Positions 10,226 to 20,105 of a DNA stretch of 64,000 bases are shown here, in pieces; within the stretch, counting starts at the first letter, position 1; every line of letters begins with the position of its first letter. A program made the position numbers and the translations under genes. Source of the DNA: Leuctra nigra. Taxonomy: Eukaryota > Arthropoda > Insecta > Plecoptera > Leuctridae. The stretch is taken from NCBI GenBank assembly GCA_934045905.1, contig OW203773.1:14681246-14745245 (forward strand), given 5' to 3'. Below the pieces are notes generated by a model. That model saw only the letters and a list, made by a program, of their open reading frames with translations, was not told the DNA's origin and did not search any database.

Positions 10226-11849
10226 GACCTCGAACCGAAATTTTGGAACACACAAAATATGATACACTCAATCAACAAACAAGTACATGCTTTTCATTAA
10301 GACTGAGATTATCCATCAATACACTCTGGTTAGATAAATAATATCAGATCAAAGTTGCTTTGGAATGATTTCCATTCATTTCGATACCATCATAATTCTG
10401 ACAATATATTTAAAGTCTTTCCATCATTATTCTAAAAGTTCAAAAAATCCTTGAAATTTTGTCAAGGTATTCACTGAACATAGACAAATGCATATGTGAA
10501 GTCAAAAAACCACCTTGCGGTACTCTTTTTTGAGATATGACTTCTTTTATATGATGGCATTTCTCATAAGATAATATGGTAATCATGATTTCTAACACAC
10601 TCAAATTATGATTTAAAAAAAGTTACACCACACAAGTCTTTCTTTATTCAATTAATTTGAGGTCGACATATTTCTCAATCGAATCACCGTTTTAAAAATA
10701 TGTGTCACCATACTAATTACCGAGATATCTTCGTTTAAAGCCAATGGAATCCTGTATTTTTGAATTACAAGCCTTACATCTGGCAACAAAGATCTTTGCA
10801 AAGATGAGATATCAAGGTGATTAGAAGCGAGCCGTTTTCAAACATGGATTTGAACAACATACTTTCGCGATTCTTTTAAAAATAATTAACAGTATATCTT
10901 CATTTATAGAATGCAGTAATCTTTATTCGATTCATAGAAGCAATAATCTTCTGTTTAAGCAAGTTTAATCCACAATGTTCTCGATATTTGTTTTTTGAGG
11001 GTTAGTGGTTGGATTACACTCAGTACATGTCATTTTCTAACAAATAAAAATCAAGGTATTCCTCGGGAACTGTTTTCGCGACATTCTTCAGACTATGTTA
11101 AACTTTTGGTCACTTCACATTTGGACATTCATCTCGCATCATCTTTCTTTTTAATAAAATGCCTCTGTCAACTGGAATTTCACACTTTTGACAGAAGCCA
11201 TTATCTTTCTATACTTTACTGATAAACAACTGTCTCCCTGGCAACGAATGAGCAATGTTGCAACCAACTCTCTGCAGTTTGTATGTTGGCAATAATACAA
11301 ATGCTTATAAAACGGTAATTCGCGACTAAATCAAATTGTTTCCCATTTATGTTACCACAAGCATGTCATCTAAACATCAATAAATTACTCTAAGGTCAAA
11401 ATAATGTTATTATATGTGATATAAGTTGTATACATTTTATAGTTAATTTTGAATTGTATTTTTGAATTTTTTTTCAAATCACAACTTTTTCTTTTCATTC
11501 AAAATAAATATAAAATCCTCTAAAATTAAATTATATTTCAGTTATAAACATTAACAAGAGCTCACTGTTAAATAAATATAAGACCACAATATTTATATTA
11601 GAATATAATAATGATTTGAATCATACTCTGTCCACAAGTATCTCACTTGAGCTTTAATTAATAATGATGGCAAGACATTAAAATAGTTGTAAATGCCCAT
11701 AAGTGTACTATGTTTTCTTGACCGATTGGGCTGAAAATTTGAAAAATATATGCAGTTGAATGCAAAATTTAAAGTTGATATGAACATTTGATTTTCAACC
11801 AATCAAAAGATTTGTTTTTAATTTTAATTTAATTAATTGGATGATTTGT
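10226..11849 (-). other. Long intron stretch, nothing recognised
   Basis: AT-rich DNA inside the first intron of the left gene. ORFs here are short and without motifs. No tRNA, repeat pair or exon-like island was found by eye. Confidence 0.5.
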
Positions 11850-12150
11850 CCGAAATTTATATCCCTAAAACTATACTATACGACCTCCAAAAATGTGGAA
11901 AATTTCTATTTGATAGGTCCAACGGTTTGAGCTGAGGTCACTTTCATTCTGAACAATTCAGAGAGCAGCGCTCAGAAACCATCTCAGACTAATTTAGAAT
12001 GATATTAGTCTGTATGCAAAATTTGAGATCGATCGAAGAAATGTGACCTAGCATCGGGAAACATAAAAATCGCACAAACAAAAAAATAAACAGAGGAAGT
12101 GTCCAAAAGTGCCAAATGAAGACGCTATCACTATGCTCGCTCAATTTACT
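11850..12150 (-). mobile_element. Decayed Helitron-like copy, family W
   Basis: On the minus strand, GAGCGAGCATAGTGATAGCG-like text, then a garbled CAAAAGTGCC and AAACAGAG run, then TTCGATCGATCTCAAATTTTG, reproduce the first few hundred bases of the family. Heavily mutated, with no far end visible. Confidence 0.5.
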
Positions 12151-12455
12151 TATGAATATAATTTCTCTAAAAGTTTCACACACTTGTATTTTATTTCAAT
12201 CTCTATATTACTCCCGATGAAGCCTACCGAATAGTTGGGAGGAAAATTGAGACTGAAATTAAATACACAGTTTGTGAAATCTTCAGAGGAAGTAAATTGA
12301 TTATTATCATAAATCCAAAATCGATGGAGAAACGAGAAATAATCAAAAGGTATCTTAAGATGTTTTCAAAATTTGTTTTCAGTCTATACAATTCTAAACA
12401 TTATTTAACAATATGGTTTTTACTGATTCCCTCAGTTAGGTGAATGTTAATATAC

Positions 12456-12640
12456 ACCAACTGCAATATGAAAAGATTTTCCTCGAGTGGGACTCGAACC
12501 CACGACCTTCCGATAATTGGAACATAGCCGCTGCATTATGAACTGCCTCGGTAGCTCAGTTGGTAGAGCATCTGACTGGATATCGGAAGGTCGTGGGTTC
12601 GAGTCCCACTCGAGGAAAATCTTTTCATATTGCAGTTGGT
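12456..12640. repeat. 59-bp perfect inverted repeat around tRNA-like sequence
   Basis: Bases 12456-12514 are the exact reverse complement of 12582-12640. Each arm contains the 3' half of a tRNA-like sequence (GGGTTCGAGTCCCAC) plus a trailer AAAATCTTTTCATATTGCAG. The spacer holds the 5' half of one tRNA-like unit. This resembles a head-to-head SINE dimer or foldback insertion in an intron. Confidence 0.8.
12545..12616 (+). tRNA. tRNA-like sequence, probably a tRNA-derived SINE head or pseudogene
   Basis: Folds as a 72-nt cloverleaf. The D stem GCTC/GAGC and T stem GTGGG/CCCAC are perfect, the anticodon stem is TCTGA/TCGGA, and the acceptor stem has one mismatch at its first pair. A-box TAGCTCAGTTGG and B-box GGTTCGAGTCC are both present, so RNA polymerase III initiation is plausible. 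The anticodon position reads GGA, which would be serine, but there is no long variable arm as serine tRNAs require. The inverted duplicate next to it also argues for a SINE-type origin. Confidence 0.5.
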
Positions 12641-12723
12641 ATAAATTATTATTTGACAAGTTGCATGAAGAACTACAAAGAGACAGCTGTCTATGCGGCA
12701 ATAGTATAAATGTCACTACTGAC

Positions 12724-12830
12724 TTGATCTGTTGTTGAGTCTGGATCAGGAGTTTCTTGTTGGTGCGGGTCAGTTTCATCATCATCCTACTCATCTTGGC
12801 AAACGCCTCTTCGAACCAATTCCCAACCAT
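12724..12830 (-). CDS. Left modular gene, candidate first coding exon
   Basis: Begins with ATG at 12830 and runs 35 codons plus two bases to a GTCAGT donor. The product starts MVGNWFEEAFAKMSR, then MMMKLTRTNKKLL, then a Gln run, so it looks like an amphipathic helix and has no signal peptide. The phase-2 exit fits the phase-2 entry of exon 9724 across the tRNA-like intron. No counterpart was found for the plus-strand gene. Support is frame, donor and position only. Confidence 0.5.
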
Positions 12831-13452
12831 CTTGGAGCAACTAATCTTCTAATTTTTACTGTGTTTTAATTTGGTTGCCGCGAAATCTTTTGATGTTTAC
12901 ATTGAACGTTGCCGAGTAACAAGAATATTGACACGAAAGTGTATAACTTATTTGTAACATTGTTTAAGATGTATAGAAGATCAGTAGCTATTTGAAATAT
13001 CATGTATACATAATAATTTGTTTTTTAAATGTTTATTATTCCAGATATTAGTATATCAATCCCTTATTATGATTGTATATTCTAATTAAAATTATTATTA
13101 AACTGCGTATAATTTGGCACCCGAAATTTCGGCATAGTAATAATGATTTAATTAATATAAGAGTATGGAAAATAAATACATTTGCTATCCTTTTGTTACA
13201 TTTGTGGTGCATTGTTGCTAGATATTCATTACCCTGTGTTTCAATATAAACAAATGTTATGCATAAAGATACTAGGCCTACACTTTCTCCAGGTGGGGTG
13301 GGAGAAGTGTAGGTCTAGCCTCTTTAGTTATGAATCACAGGAGGATTTTAAAGTATTTTGCTGCTATAACAACAATGACAATAATATAGAATTGTCAATT
13401 ATAGTGTTGACTACTTAACTCAAATGCATCCCATACGGCCACACTGTAACCT
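12831..13452. other. Upstream of left gene, no gene seen
   Basis: AT-rich. Contains the small palindrome at 13269-13324 (TAGGCCTACACTTTCTCC and its inverse), related to the termini of 2487-3356. A promoter for the left gene would be expected near the left side of this stretch, but no convincing motif was identified. Confidence 0.5.
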
Positions 13453-14413
13453 CCTCAGACCCCTAGTATCCTGTAGGATACACAGAAAGTGACCGACTTC
13501 GGTATTTATTTGCTGAGCCACCGAAGTCGTAGGGACTTAAAGTTCAGTATTTTTAGATTGTTCATAGATTGAAGCACCCAACAGAATTTTTTGAAGATTG
13601 TATGTTATAGGTCAACGCTGTGCCAATCATCTAAATATTAGCTGTCAAAAAATGACCGCAATTGCAAAACCCATTTTACAATAATTTAATTAAATTGTAA
13701 TTATTCATTGTGGAATACAAAAAATAAATGTTTTATTGCTTCAATGCCATAACAAAACATCATAGATTATTATTAACATCTTCTTGATCGGGATATTTTA
13801 TCCTGTTAGTTTATTTTTAGGTAATGTCAACAGTTTCGATCCATGTGTTTGATGTTTGATGTTTGATGTTTGATGTTTGATGTATGATTTTTTATGTTTG
13901 ATGATCCATGTGTTTGATGTGTTTGAATATCCCGATCAAAAAGATGTTAATAATATTCTTATCCTGAATCCTTCAAAACACTTATCATAGATTATATTTG
14001 ATTTTTTTTTATTTTCACACCGTAACAATGACTTTTTAATTAGTCAATATTTTTTTATTATATCAATTAATTAACAATTAATTACCCCATCCAACTAAAG
14101 TCGGGTTGGGGGGTGGAGGTAGCTCCACCTTCCTCTAGGGCCTCCTGGGATGCCGAAGTCGGCCGGCCATTCCATCTTCTTCCCCGTCGTCTTCTTCCTC
14201 ATCGTCTTCACTCTCCTCTGATTCCTCCACCTGCCGCTCCACCAACTCGTTTCATCTTTCTACATCTTCCCACCACTTCTCTCCTTCCACTCTCCTTTAA
14301 TTAGTCAATAAAAATAAAAAATAATTAAAACAAAAAAACAACGATTTTTTTTTTTATTACCTATATTTTTTTTTCACTAAAATCCGGGCAAAAAAATATG
14401 CTTGGGTCTGAGG
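13453..14413 (-). mobile_element. Family Z element, longest copy
   Basis: Inverted termini CCTCAGACCC at 13453 and GGGTCTGAGG ending at 14413. The left third matches 43822-44315 and 1847-2171. Extra internal sequence includes a palindrome around 13775-13955 (GATCGGGATATT and its complement) and the tandem heptamer run near 13848-13885. An acidic or Pro-rich open stretch at 14100-14300 has no motif and is probably not a gene. Confidence 0.7.
13848..13885 (+). repeat. Short tandem repeat, GTTTGAT unit
   Basis: Five or more consecutive GTTTGAT units with slight decay (GTATGAT, GTTTGATG), inside the family Z element. Confidence 0.85.
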
Positions 14414-14530
14414 AGGGAAAAACTCCAAATTTATCATCAAAATGTAGAACCGTCAATAAAACAACAGTTTGAAATAGGAACTGGTATAAAATATATAACT
14501 CTATTAAATTTGATACACTTCGTACTTATT

Positions 14531-14637
14531 CCTCGTCTCCTTCAGAGAAATCCTCGGAGATCTTGAGTTGGCATTTCTTCTGATTTGGACCCGAATTCAA
14601 ATTGCCATGCATCGATCCAAAGCCTTTAAATATCGCT
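14531..14637 (-). CDS. Candidate terminal exon
   Basis: On the minus strand, a strong acceptor GTGTTTGTTTTCAG is followed in phase 1 by about 36 open codons ending EGDEE and a TAA stop. It contains GSMHGN and QKKCQLKI. Phase 1 is the phase used by the modular gene family, so this could be the last exon of another family member whose upstream exons lie to the right. None of those were found with confidence. It could also be a chance open stretch. Confidence 0.35.
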
Positions 14638-16556
14638 GAAAACAAACACATACATAAAACAATAACTATATTATATCACCATGGAAGAATTGTGTTGGTT
14701 GAAGTAGGGGTGGGGGTAGGGGGTAATCACATCCCCACAATTCCAGTGTGCCAATATAATAAGAGATGTGATCGGTCAATCTGCTCTAGTTTAAATTTAA
14801 AAAATCCCAGGAAATATGGCTTTAATATTTAACCAATATGAGGATTTGACTGAAACTTAGTAAGTTTGGGGATAATGTTGGTCGTAATGACTTGTCAAAA
14901 TTTCAAAATAATCGGACTAACCAATCGAAAGACCAATCATTCAATTCATTTAAATTTGAATTTATTCAAATTGAAATTAGAAAATATAGCTTTGAACATG
15001 CCCTCCGGGTGTATAGTGTTGAATTCCCGATTGATCACTAATAAGTAATTATTCCTGATTGATGTATTTTTGTGATTTCCCTCAATCTAGAGACTAAGAA
15101 GCCTAGATCTGGTTGCGCGCGCCGCCTGGTAAGGAGTGTAATCTGCCCATGCTCTCTGGGTTAATTTCTAGCACCAAAACCTGTTCAAAAAAATTCTGCC
15201 TACTGCCCAAGTTGTCTTCCTAGCGGGGGAATATGGAATCATTTTCTTACGTCGGTGGCTTAGCCGGCAGCTGTTTATAGTTGAGTAAATCAAGAAAGGT
15301 ATGATTTTCGATTTAGAAGGCGCAGCTCACAATTCAAACAATTGAGGTTAACATTCTGTAATTCCGATGTTTGGGATGGATGGTTAATTAAACTTCATTT
15401 AATTACAATAATATACATATAATTAAAAATATAATAAATTAATATCAGTATTTAAAATTCCCAGAAAGTGTTTTATACCAAAGTGTGATTTAGTAAATAG
15501 GAAAGTGAAGAGATCAACCTTCAGTGCACCAAAGGTCTGCTAATTTATATGAGATTCATCATCATTTTATCATTGTATTCATTATTTATTAACAATAATA
15601 TACCTTGTGCTTGGATAAAAATTGTGCACGTCAGTTATTGGAATTAATTACGAAATAATTACATACAAAAAGTGTCAATCCCTTCAAATGTCAACAAAAA
15701 ATGTTCGGTTAAGGTTTTGTTTCCACTTCACAGTGATTCAAGTAATACATGATCAGCCAGAATCATTGCTGTTTTACTGACTGAGCCGTAGTACACATGT
15801 GTATCCAAGTGGCAGTATTTTTTCTTGGTTTTCGAAGATTCTGGGGGTTTAAATTTTCAGAGGTTTGCACTCCATTCCAAGGCAGCGCGCGACAACGAAT
15901 CTAGACTTCTTACTAGAGACTAATGAAGAGAAAGTGATCCCTATTGACAGGCCCCGACCGCCTCCTTCCCACTCGTCCATCATTACCTGCCATTCTTTAT
16001 CATTTCACAAATATCTTCATAATCATTCGTATCCCATTTTTGTCTCTTTTTTACACGGACCTCTAACTGTATTTTTTTGTTTTCTTTTTCACGTTGTTGT
16101 CGACATAAAGTTAACACACCTTATGATATTTAAATTATACATTTAAAATGTTGTGTTGGTAGACTTCAATTTTAAACCAAATCCTCTGATTAGATAAGAT
16201 TATATTTATACAAAAGAATCTGATTAGTTCAAAAAACGAAATGATGCGATCACATAAAAAATTTTAAGGTCATTAACACATTATCACACACTTTAAAATG
16301 TTGAGCTAAATCTGTAAAACAAATGTGTATTAGATTGTTTAATTTGTTTATACAGCTGTCAAAAGTGATGTATTGATATTTATTTAGATTCCCTGCAACT
16401 TGATCTGATTAAGGTGATACTAGCGCTGGGCCGTTTTAGCAAATTAAGAGAGAAAATTGTTTCATAAGTGGGTGTAACTTTGATGGGATGTTCCCATGAT
16501 CTGCAGTCTGATTGTATATTAGTAGCACTTTTTATTTTTACTTCATGCCTTGTTAA
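14638..16556. other. Intergenic, decayed repeats
   Basis: AT-rich. About 14830-15050 resembles an internal segment of the Helitron-like family (AGGATTTGACTGAAAC, TTGGTCGTAATGACTTGTCA). No gene recognised; the ORF at 15865-16146 has no motif. Confidence 0.5.
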
Positions 16557-16951
16557 GGGCAGTCATATATTTTGTCCCGCCAAAAGCGATTTGGAGCGGT
16601 TTTCGAGCGAAATCTAAAATATAAATGACTATAATTTACAAACGGTTATGAAAATCGAAAAAGCAAGACCGAGGTGACATGTATTGAACCTTTATCTACA
16701 TTTTCTTCGCATATTGTCATAACTTTGCTCCTACTATGTGGTCAGTATGTGTCGGGCACGAAAACACTCCGTATATTTACGTATAGTGTTTTCGTAAGCG
16801 ATGAAAATGTAGATAAAGGTTCAATACATGTCACCTCGGTCTTGCTTTTTCGATTTTCATAACCGTTTGTCAAATATAGTCATCTGTATTTTTGATTTCG
16901 CTCGAAAAACGCTCCAAATCGCTTTTGGCGGGAAAAAATATATGACCGGCC
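16557..16951. mobile_element. Palindromic TTAA MITE, copy 2
   Basis: Same element as 13-452, flanked by TTAA at 16553-16556 and 16952-16955. About 45 bp just past the centre are deleted, so one arm jumps from ATAGTGTTTTCG to TAAGCGATGAAAATG. Non-coding. Confidence 0.85.
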
Positions 16952-16955
16952 TTAA

Positions 16956-18555
16956 TAGGCGCCGTTTGTTCAACAAAACCGCGCAAAACGATGATATTTC
17001 CGATACGATTGGGAACTAAGCCCGTGAACCAATTGATCTCTAATTTTAATCATGATTAGATCAAAATCAAACAGCAATATCCAAGAAATAATTGTAAGAA
17101 TTAACAATGATTTAAATAATAATATAGGAAAGAAATGCTGGAAGGAAAACTAATTAGGATGAGAACAATATAAGAAGTGAAACAATTACACTCAATTAAC
17201 TGAAGTGTTGAAAGTAGAATTCTCATTCATTTACACAAACTCTTTTTCTTAAACATCTAAAAACAAACACAATGTAATCATAACAACAAAGATTATATCG
17301 ATAAAATTATTGACCGAAGTTCACAAGAATATAAGTGTTCTCCTAATTATAGTCCAACCTTAGTTTTACGACCCGTTATTATTTCAAATTGCTTTATTCG
17401 GCAGAAACCTGATCTTACGCTGCTGTGGAACACTAAAGAGATTACTTGATTATAGAATACACGTTTCAGAGCAAAAAGAAAGGAGATAAATCTACTGAGA
17501 GAAAGAGCAGAACTTGTCCTGTGGGGCGGTCGCATTATGCAGCCAAGTCGATACACGACACAATTAAAATAGTCTTGTCGTATCTACCATAAAATTGTGT
17601 GGAACTTTTTTAGTTACCTCTTGGACATTATTAAGAGTCAAACAATATAAGATTATTATTACTGAATTTAAGTGACACTAATTATAAATTGCACTTAGCT
17701 TATTATTTTTTTCTGAAATAAGGGCATCGAATAAAACTGCTTTCAATAATTCACAAACTTTGCTTCGATTTGTCTCAATATCTCAGTTCTCAGAAAAGTA
17801 AAATTCTCTTGTGAGATTAGTTTCAATATTAATCGAAGGGAATAGTAATTGCATGTAATTTTCGTTGCTCTATTATTTGTTTAGTAATATATCAGGGAGC
17901 TTGCATAAAATAATTTAATATAATTTGACGTAATAATAAAACATGAAAATCATGGTGCAGTCAATACTCTTGCAATTTCTAGTTGAATATCAATACGAAG
18001 CTAAGAGTTATTGACAATGTCACAAATCGAAACCAAATTTAATATTTATAAATCAAAATTACGTGGCGCATTGTATTCAACTATAATAAAATGTATTAAC
18101 CAGAAATCTTATGTAAGTACTTATAATATGCTACACTAAAATCGATTAGGTAGTATCTTCGTTTAATTTTAATTTTTAATATTTTAGAATTGTAATGGTG
18201 ACTTAGAACCATCGATTTTCTTATTTTCAGAACTGCATTTTAGTTCCACTTTTTTAAGTGAGACTTGGCTGTCGTTTTTACACAGATTTTATTTCATGGA
18301 TTTAGTACCTAAGCTTCCAAGAATGCAAGATGCCTTGCGTAACATGCGTATGTAATATTCGCGAATTTTATATCACGTAACATATAGATTGAACTTACTT
18401 TCTCATGAGATAAAACAATAGAAAGGAATATTTGCGTGAACCAGTCAACTAACTTATTGCTCATTCAGTGGAGCGAGTTCTGCGAGTGAAGTTCTGCGAT
18501 TTTTAACTGCAGTGCGTGTTTGATCTTTCTGTGTCATCATTACAAGAGCTCCTTC
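16956..18555. other. Upstream of ceramide synthase, no gene seen
   Basis: AT-rich, without recognised repeats. An acceptor-like TTTTTAACTGCAG near 18500 leaves open a non-coding first exon for the ceramide synthase. No promoter motif is convincing. Confidence 0.45.
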
Positions 18556-19632
18556 ATGGCAAGTCTACAACTACTGCAAGATTCCTTTTGGAGCGAACAA
18601 TTTTGGCTACCACCTGGATTTATTTGGAAGGACGTCGATCCAAATAGAAATCCCTCATCGTTCACAAACCACAGAGATCTGATATTCACCCTACCACTTG
18701 CAATTATCTTACTTGGAGTCCGACATCTGTTAGAGAAATATTGTTTCACGTCTCTGGGAATTAAAATTGGGGTTTCCGTCAAAGAACCGCGAAAAGTGAC
18801 TCCAAACAGTATTCTGGAAAAGGCATATATTTTCTTGGGGAAAAGAGGACTGGATGACAATGAGATTTTTGGATTGGCAAAGCGACTGGATTGGACAGAG
18901 CGACAAGTTGAAAGATGGATACGAATTCGACGAGCAGCTGACAACACTCCGATGTTAACCAAATTCTGCGAATCAGCCTGGAATTGGTCCTATCGCGCGC
19001 TTTCAATTGCCCTTGGATTAATGTGCCTCTGGGACAAACCTTGGCTGTGGGACATCAGGCAATGCTTCATCAACTACCCTCATCATGGTGTCACTACTGA
19101 CATCTGGTGGTATTACATGTTGACTCTGTCTTACTACTGGTCATTATCAATCAGCCAGTTCTTCGACGTCAGGCGGAAAGACTTCTGGCAAATGTTCGTT
19201 CATCACGTTGTGACTATTTTGTTGCTGAGCTTTTCGTGGGTTTCTAACTTTCATAGAATCGGAACTTTAGTCATCTTAGTCCACGACTTAGCAGATGTAA
19301 TGTTGAATACAACGAAAGTATTTAACTACGCCAGGTTTCAAAAAACTTGTGATGTATTTTTCGTCTTATTTGTGACAATGTGGATTGTAACCAGATGTTT
19401 CGTATTTCCATTTTGGATTATAGCAAGCTGCTTTTTTGAGTCTAATTCCCAGACTTTTATCAAGTTTCCTGTGTTCTACATTTTAGTCGCATGGCTTACC
19501 ACACTGTTCATGCTACATCTGTTCTGGACTTATTATATCATCAAGCTCGTATTAAGGACAGTGGAGGCTGGTCACTTTCAAAGAGGTAATCTCAGTTGTT
19601 CAGACGACACTGACAGTGAAGGTGGTGGTTGA
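18556..19632 (+). CDS. Ceramide synthase (LAG1/TLC family), intronless
   Basis: Membrane enzyme of the endoplasmic reticulum that N-acylates sphinganine or sphingosine with fatty acyl-CoA to give (dihydro)ceramide; the Drosophila member is schlank. 358 residues from ATG at 18556; the ORF extends 12 codons further but only from a TTG. The N-terminus has the typical short lumenal W-L-P-P-G-x-x-W segment, then a transmembrane stretch (FTLPLAIILLGV), a Hox-like region ending WTERQVERWIRIRR, and a TLC domain. The Lag1 motif is intact: HH at residues 216-217 (19201-19206) and HDLAD at 243-247. The acidic C-terminus DDTDSEGG is usual. No introns interrupt it, while most animal homologues are split, so it may be a retrocopy. 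The intact ORF and conserved catalytic residues argue that it is functional. Confidence 0.92.
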   Translation: MASLQLLQDSFWSEQFWLPPGFIWKDVDPNRNPSSFTNHRDLIFTLPLAIILLGVRHLLEKYCFTSLGIKIGVSVKEPRKVTPNSILEKAYIFLGKRGLDDNEIFGLAKRLDWTERQVERWIRIRRAADNTPMLTKFCESAWNWSYRALSIALGLMCLWDKPWLWDIRQCFINYPHHGVTTDIWWYYMLTLSYYWSLSISQFFDVRRKDFWQMFVHHVVTILLLSFSWVSNFHRIGTLVILVHDLADVMLNTTKVFNYARFQKTCDVFFVLFVTMWIVTRCFVFPFWIIASCFFESNSQTFIKFPVFYILVAWLTTLFMLHLFWTYYIIKLVLRTVEAGHFQRGNLSCSDDTDSEGGG

Positions 19633-19837
19633 CCTGTCGTATGGTTTGATGCGTAGGTAGATATGTTCACAAGTCCAATTGTGTGGGTCAATAGTGATAC
19701 AATTATAAAAATTTGTGTAATTACTAATTTGAGCATGAGAAATCCAAAAATGTATGGCCCCAAACTGAAATCCTCCAACTTTCGGAGTAATTAATGTTTT
19801 TTTTGTAATTTCAAATTACATGCTCTTTTCAAGTCAT

Positions 19838-20105
19838 TAATTTTTTTTTTTATTGGGGCTTTACGTCGCACTGTTCTGCAGCGAGGCTAATGGCGACGGA
19901 TGAATGATTATGATGATGATTTGGAGATAATGGTAAAGATTAGGTAAAATGGAAGGGGGGAAGGATGCGGTCGTGGCCTATTAGTAGGGTACCTCTCAGC
20001 ATTTGCCTGTCGACTGAGGGAATACCACGAAAAACCCCAAGTCAGGAAGGGCGGCCGCGGGAATCGAACCCGGGCCTCCGGAATACAAGTTCAGAGCGTT
20101 AACCC
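19838..20105 (-). mobile_element. SINE-like element with tRNA-type B box
   Basis: Minus-strand element with a B-box-like GGTTCGATTCC (complement of 20060-20070) near its head and a poly(A) tail that appears as T(11) at about 19839-19850. It includes GGGCTTTACGTCGCAC near the tail and a GATGATGAT-like stretch. The A-box half is less clear. It lies just downstream of the ceramide synthase. Class inferred from B box and tail. Confidence 0.55.

Larger units (their letters stand above)
2244..12830 (-). other. Left modular gene (multi-exon, 3' part off window)
   Basis: Seven coding exons are recognisable on the minus strand: 12724-12830, 9387-9724, 8549-8623, 8089-8151, 5120-5254, 3409-3438 and 2244-2324. 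Each is bounded by AG and GT, and all junctions agree in phase. From the second junction on, every exon starts and ends in phase 1. The last four correspond one to one, in order and length, with cassettes A, B, C and D of the plus-strand gene at 37642-63823. Cassette E, about 290 bp, would lie left of base 1. No protein family is recognised. The product is rich in Pro, Ser and Arg at the N-terminus and acidic and Tyr-rich afterwards. The introns are full of transposons. Exon coordinates are inferred without transcripts. Confidence 0.7.

Noticed and set aside
12545..12616. A functional tRNA-Ser(GGA) gene
   Set aside because: The cloverleaf lacks the long variable arm, has a mismatched first acceptor pair, and half of it is duplicated as a perfect inverted repeat. 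A SINE-related origin fits better.
14113..14304. Pro-rich ORF, or acidic ORF on the other strand
   Set aside because: Lies inside the family Z element, low complexity, no splice borders, no motif.
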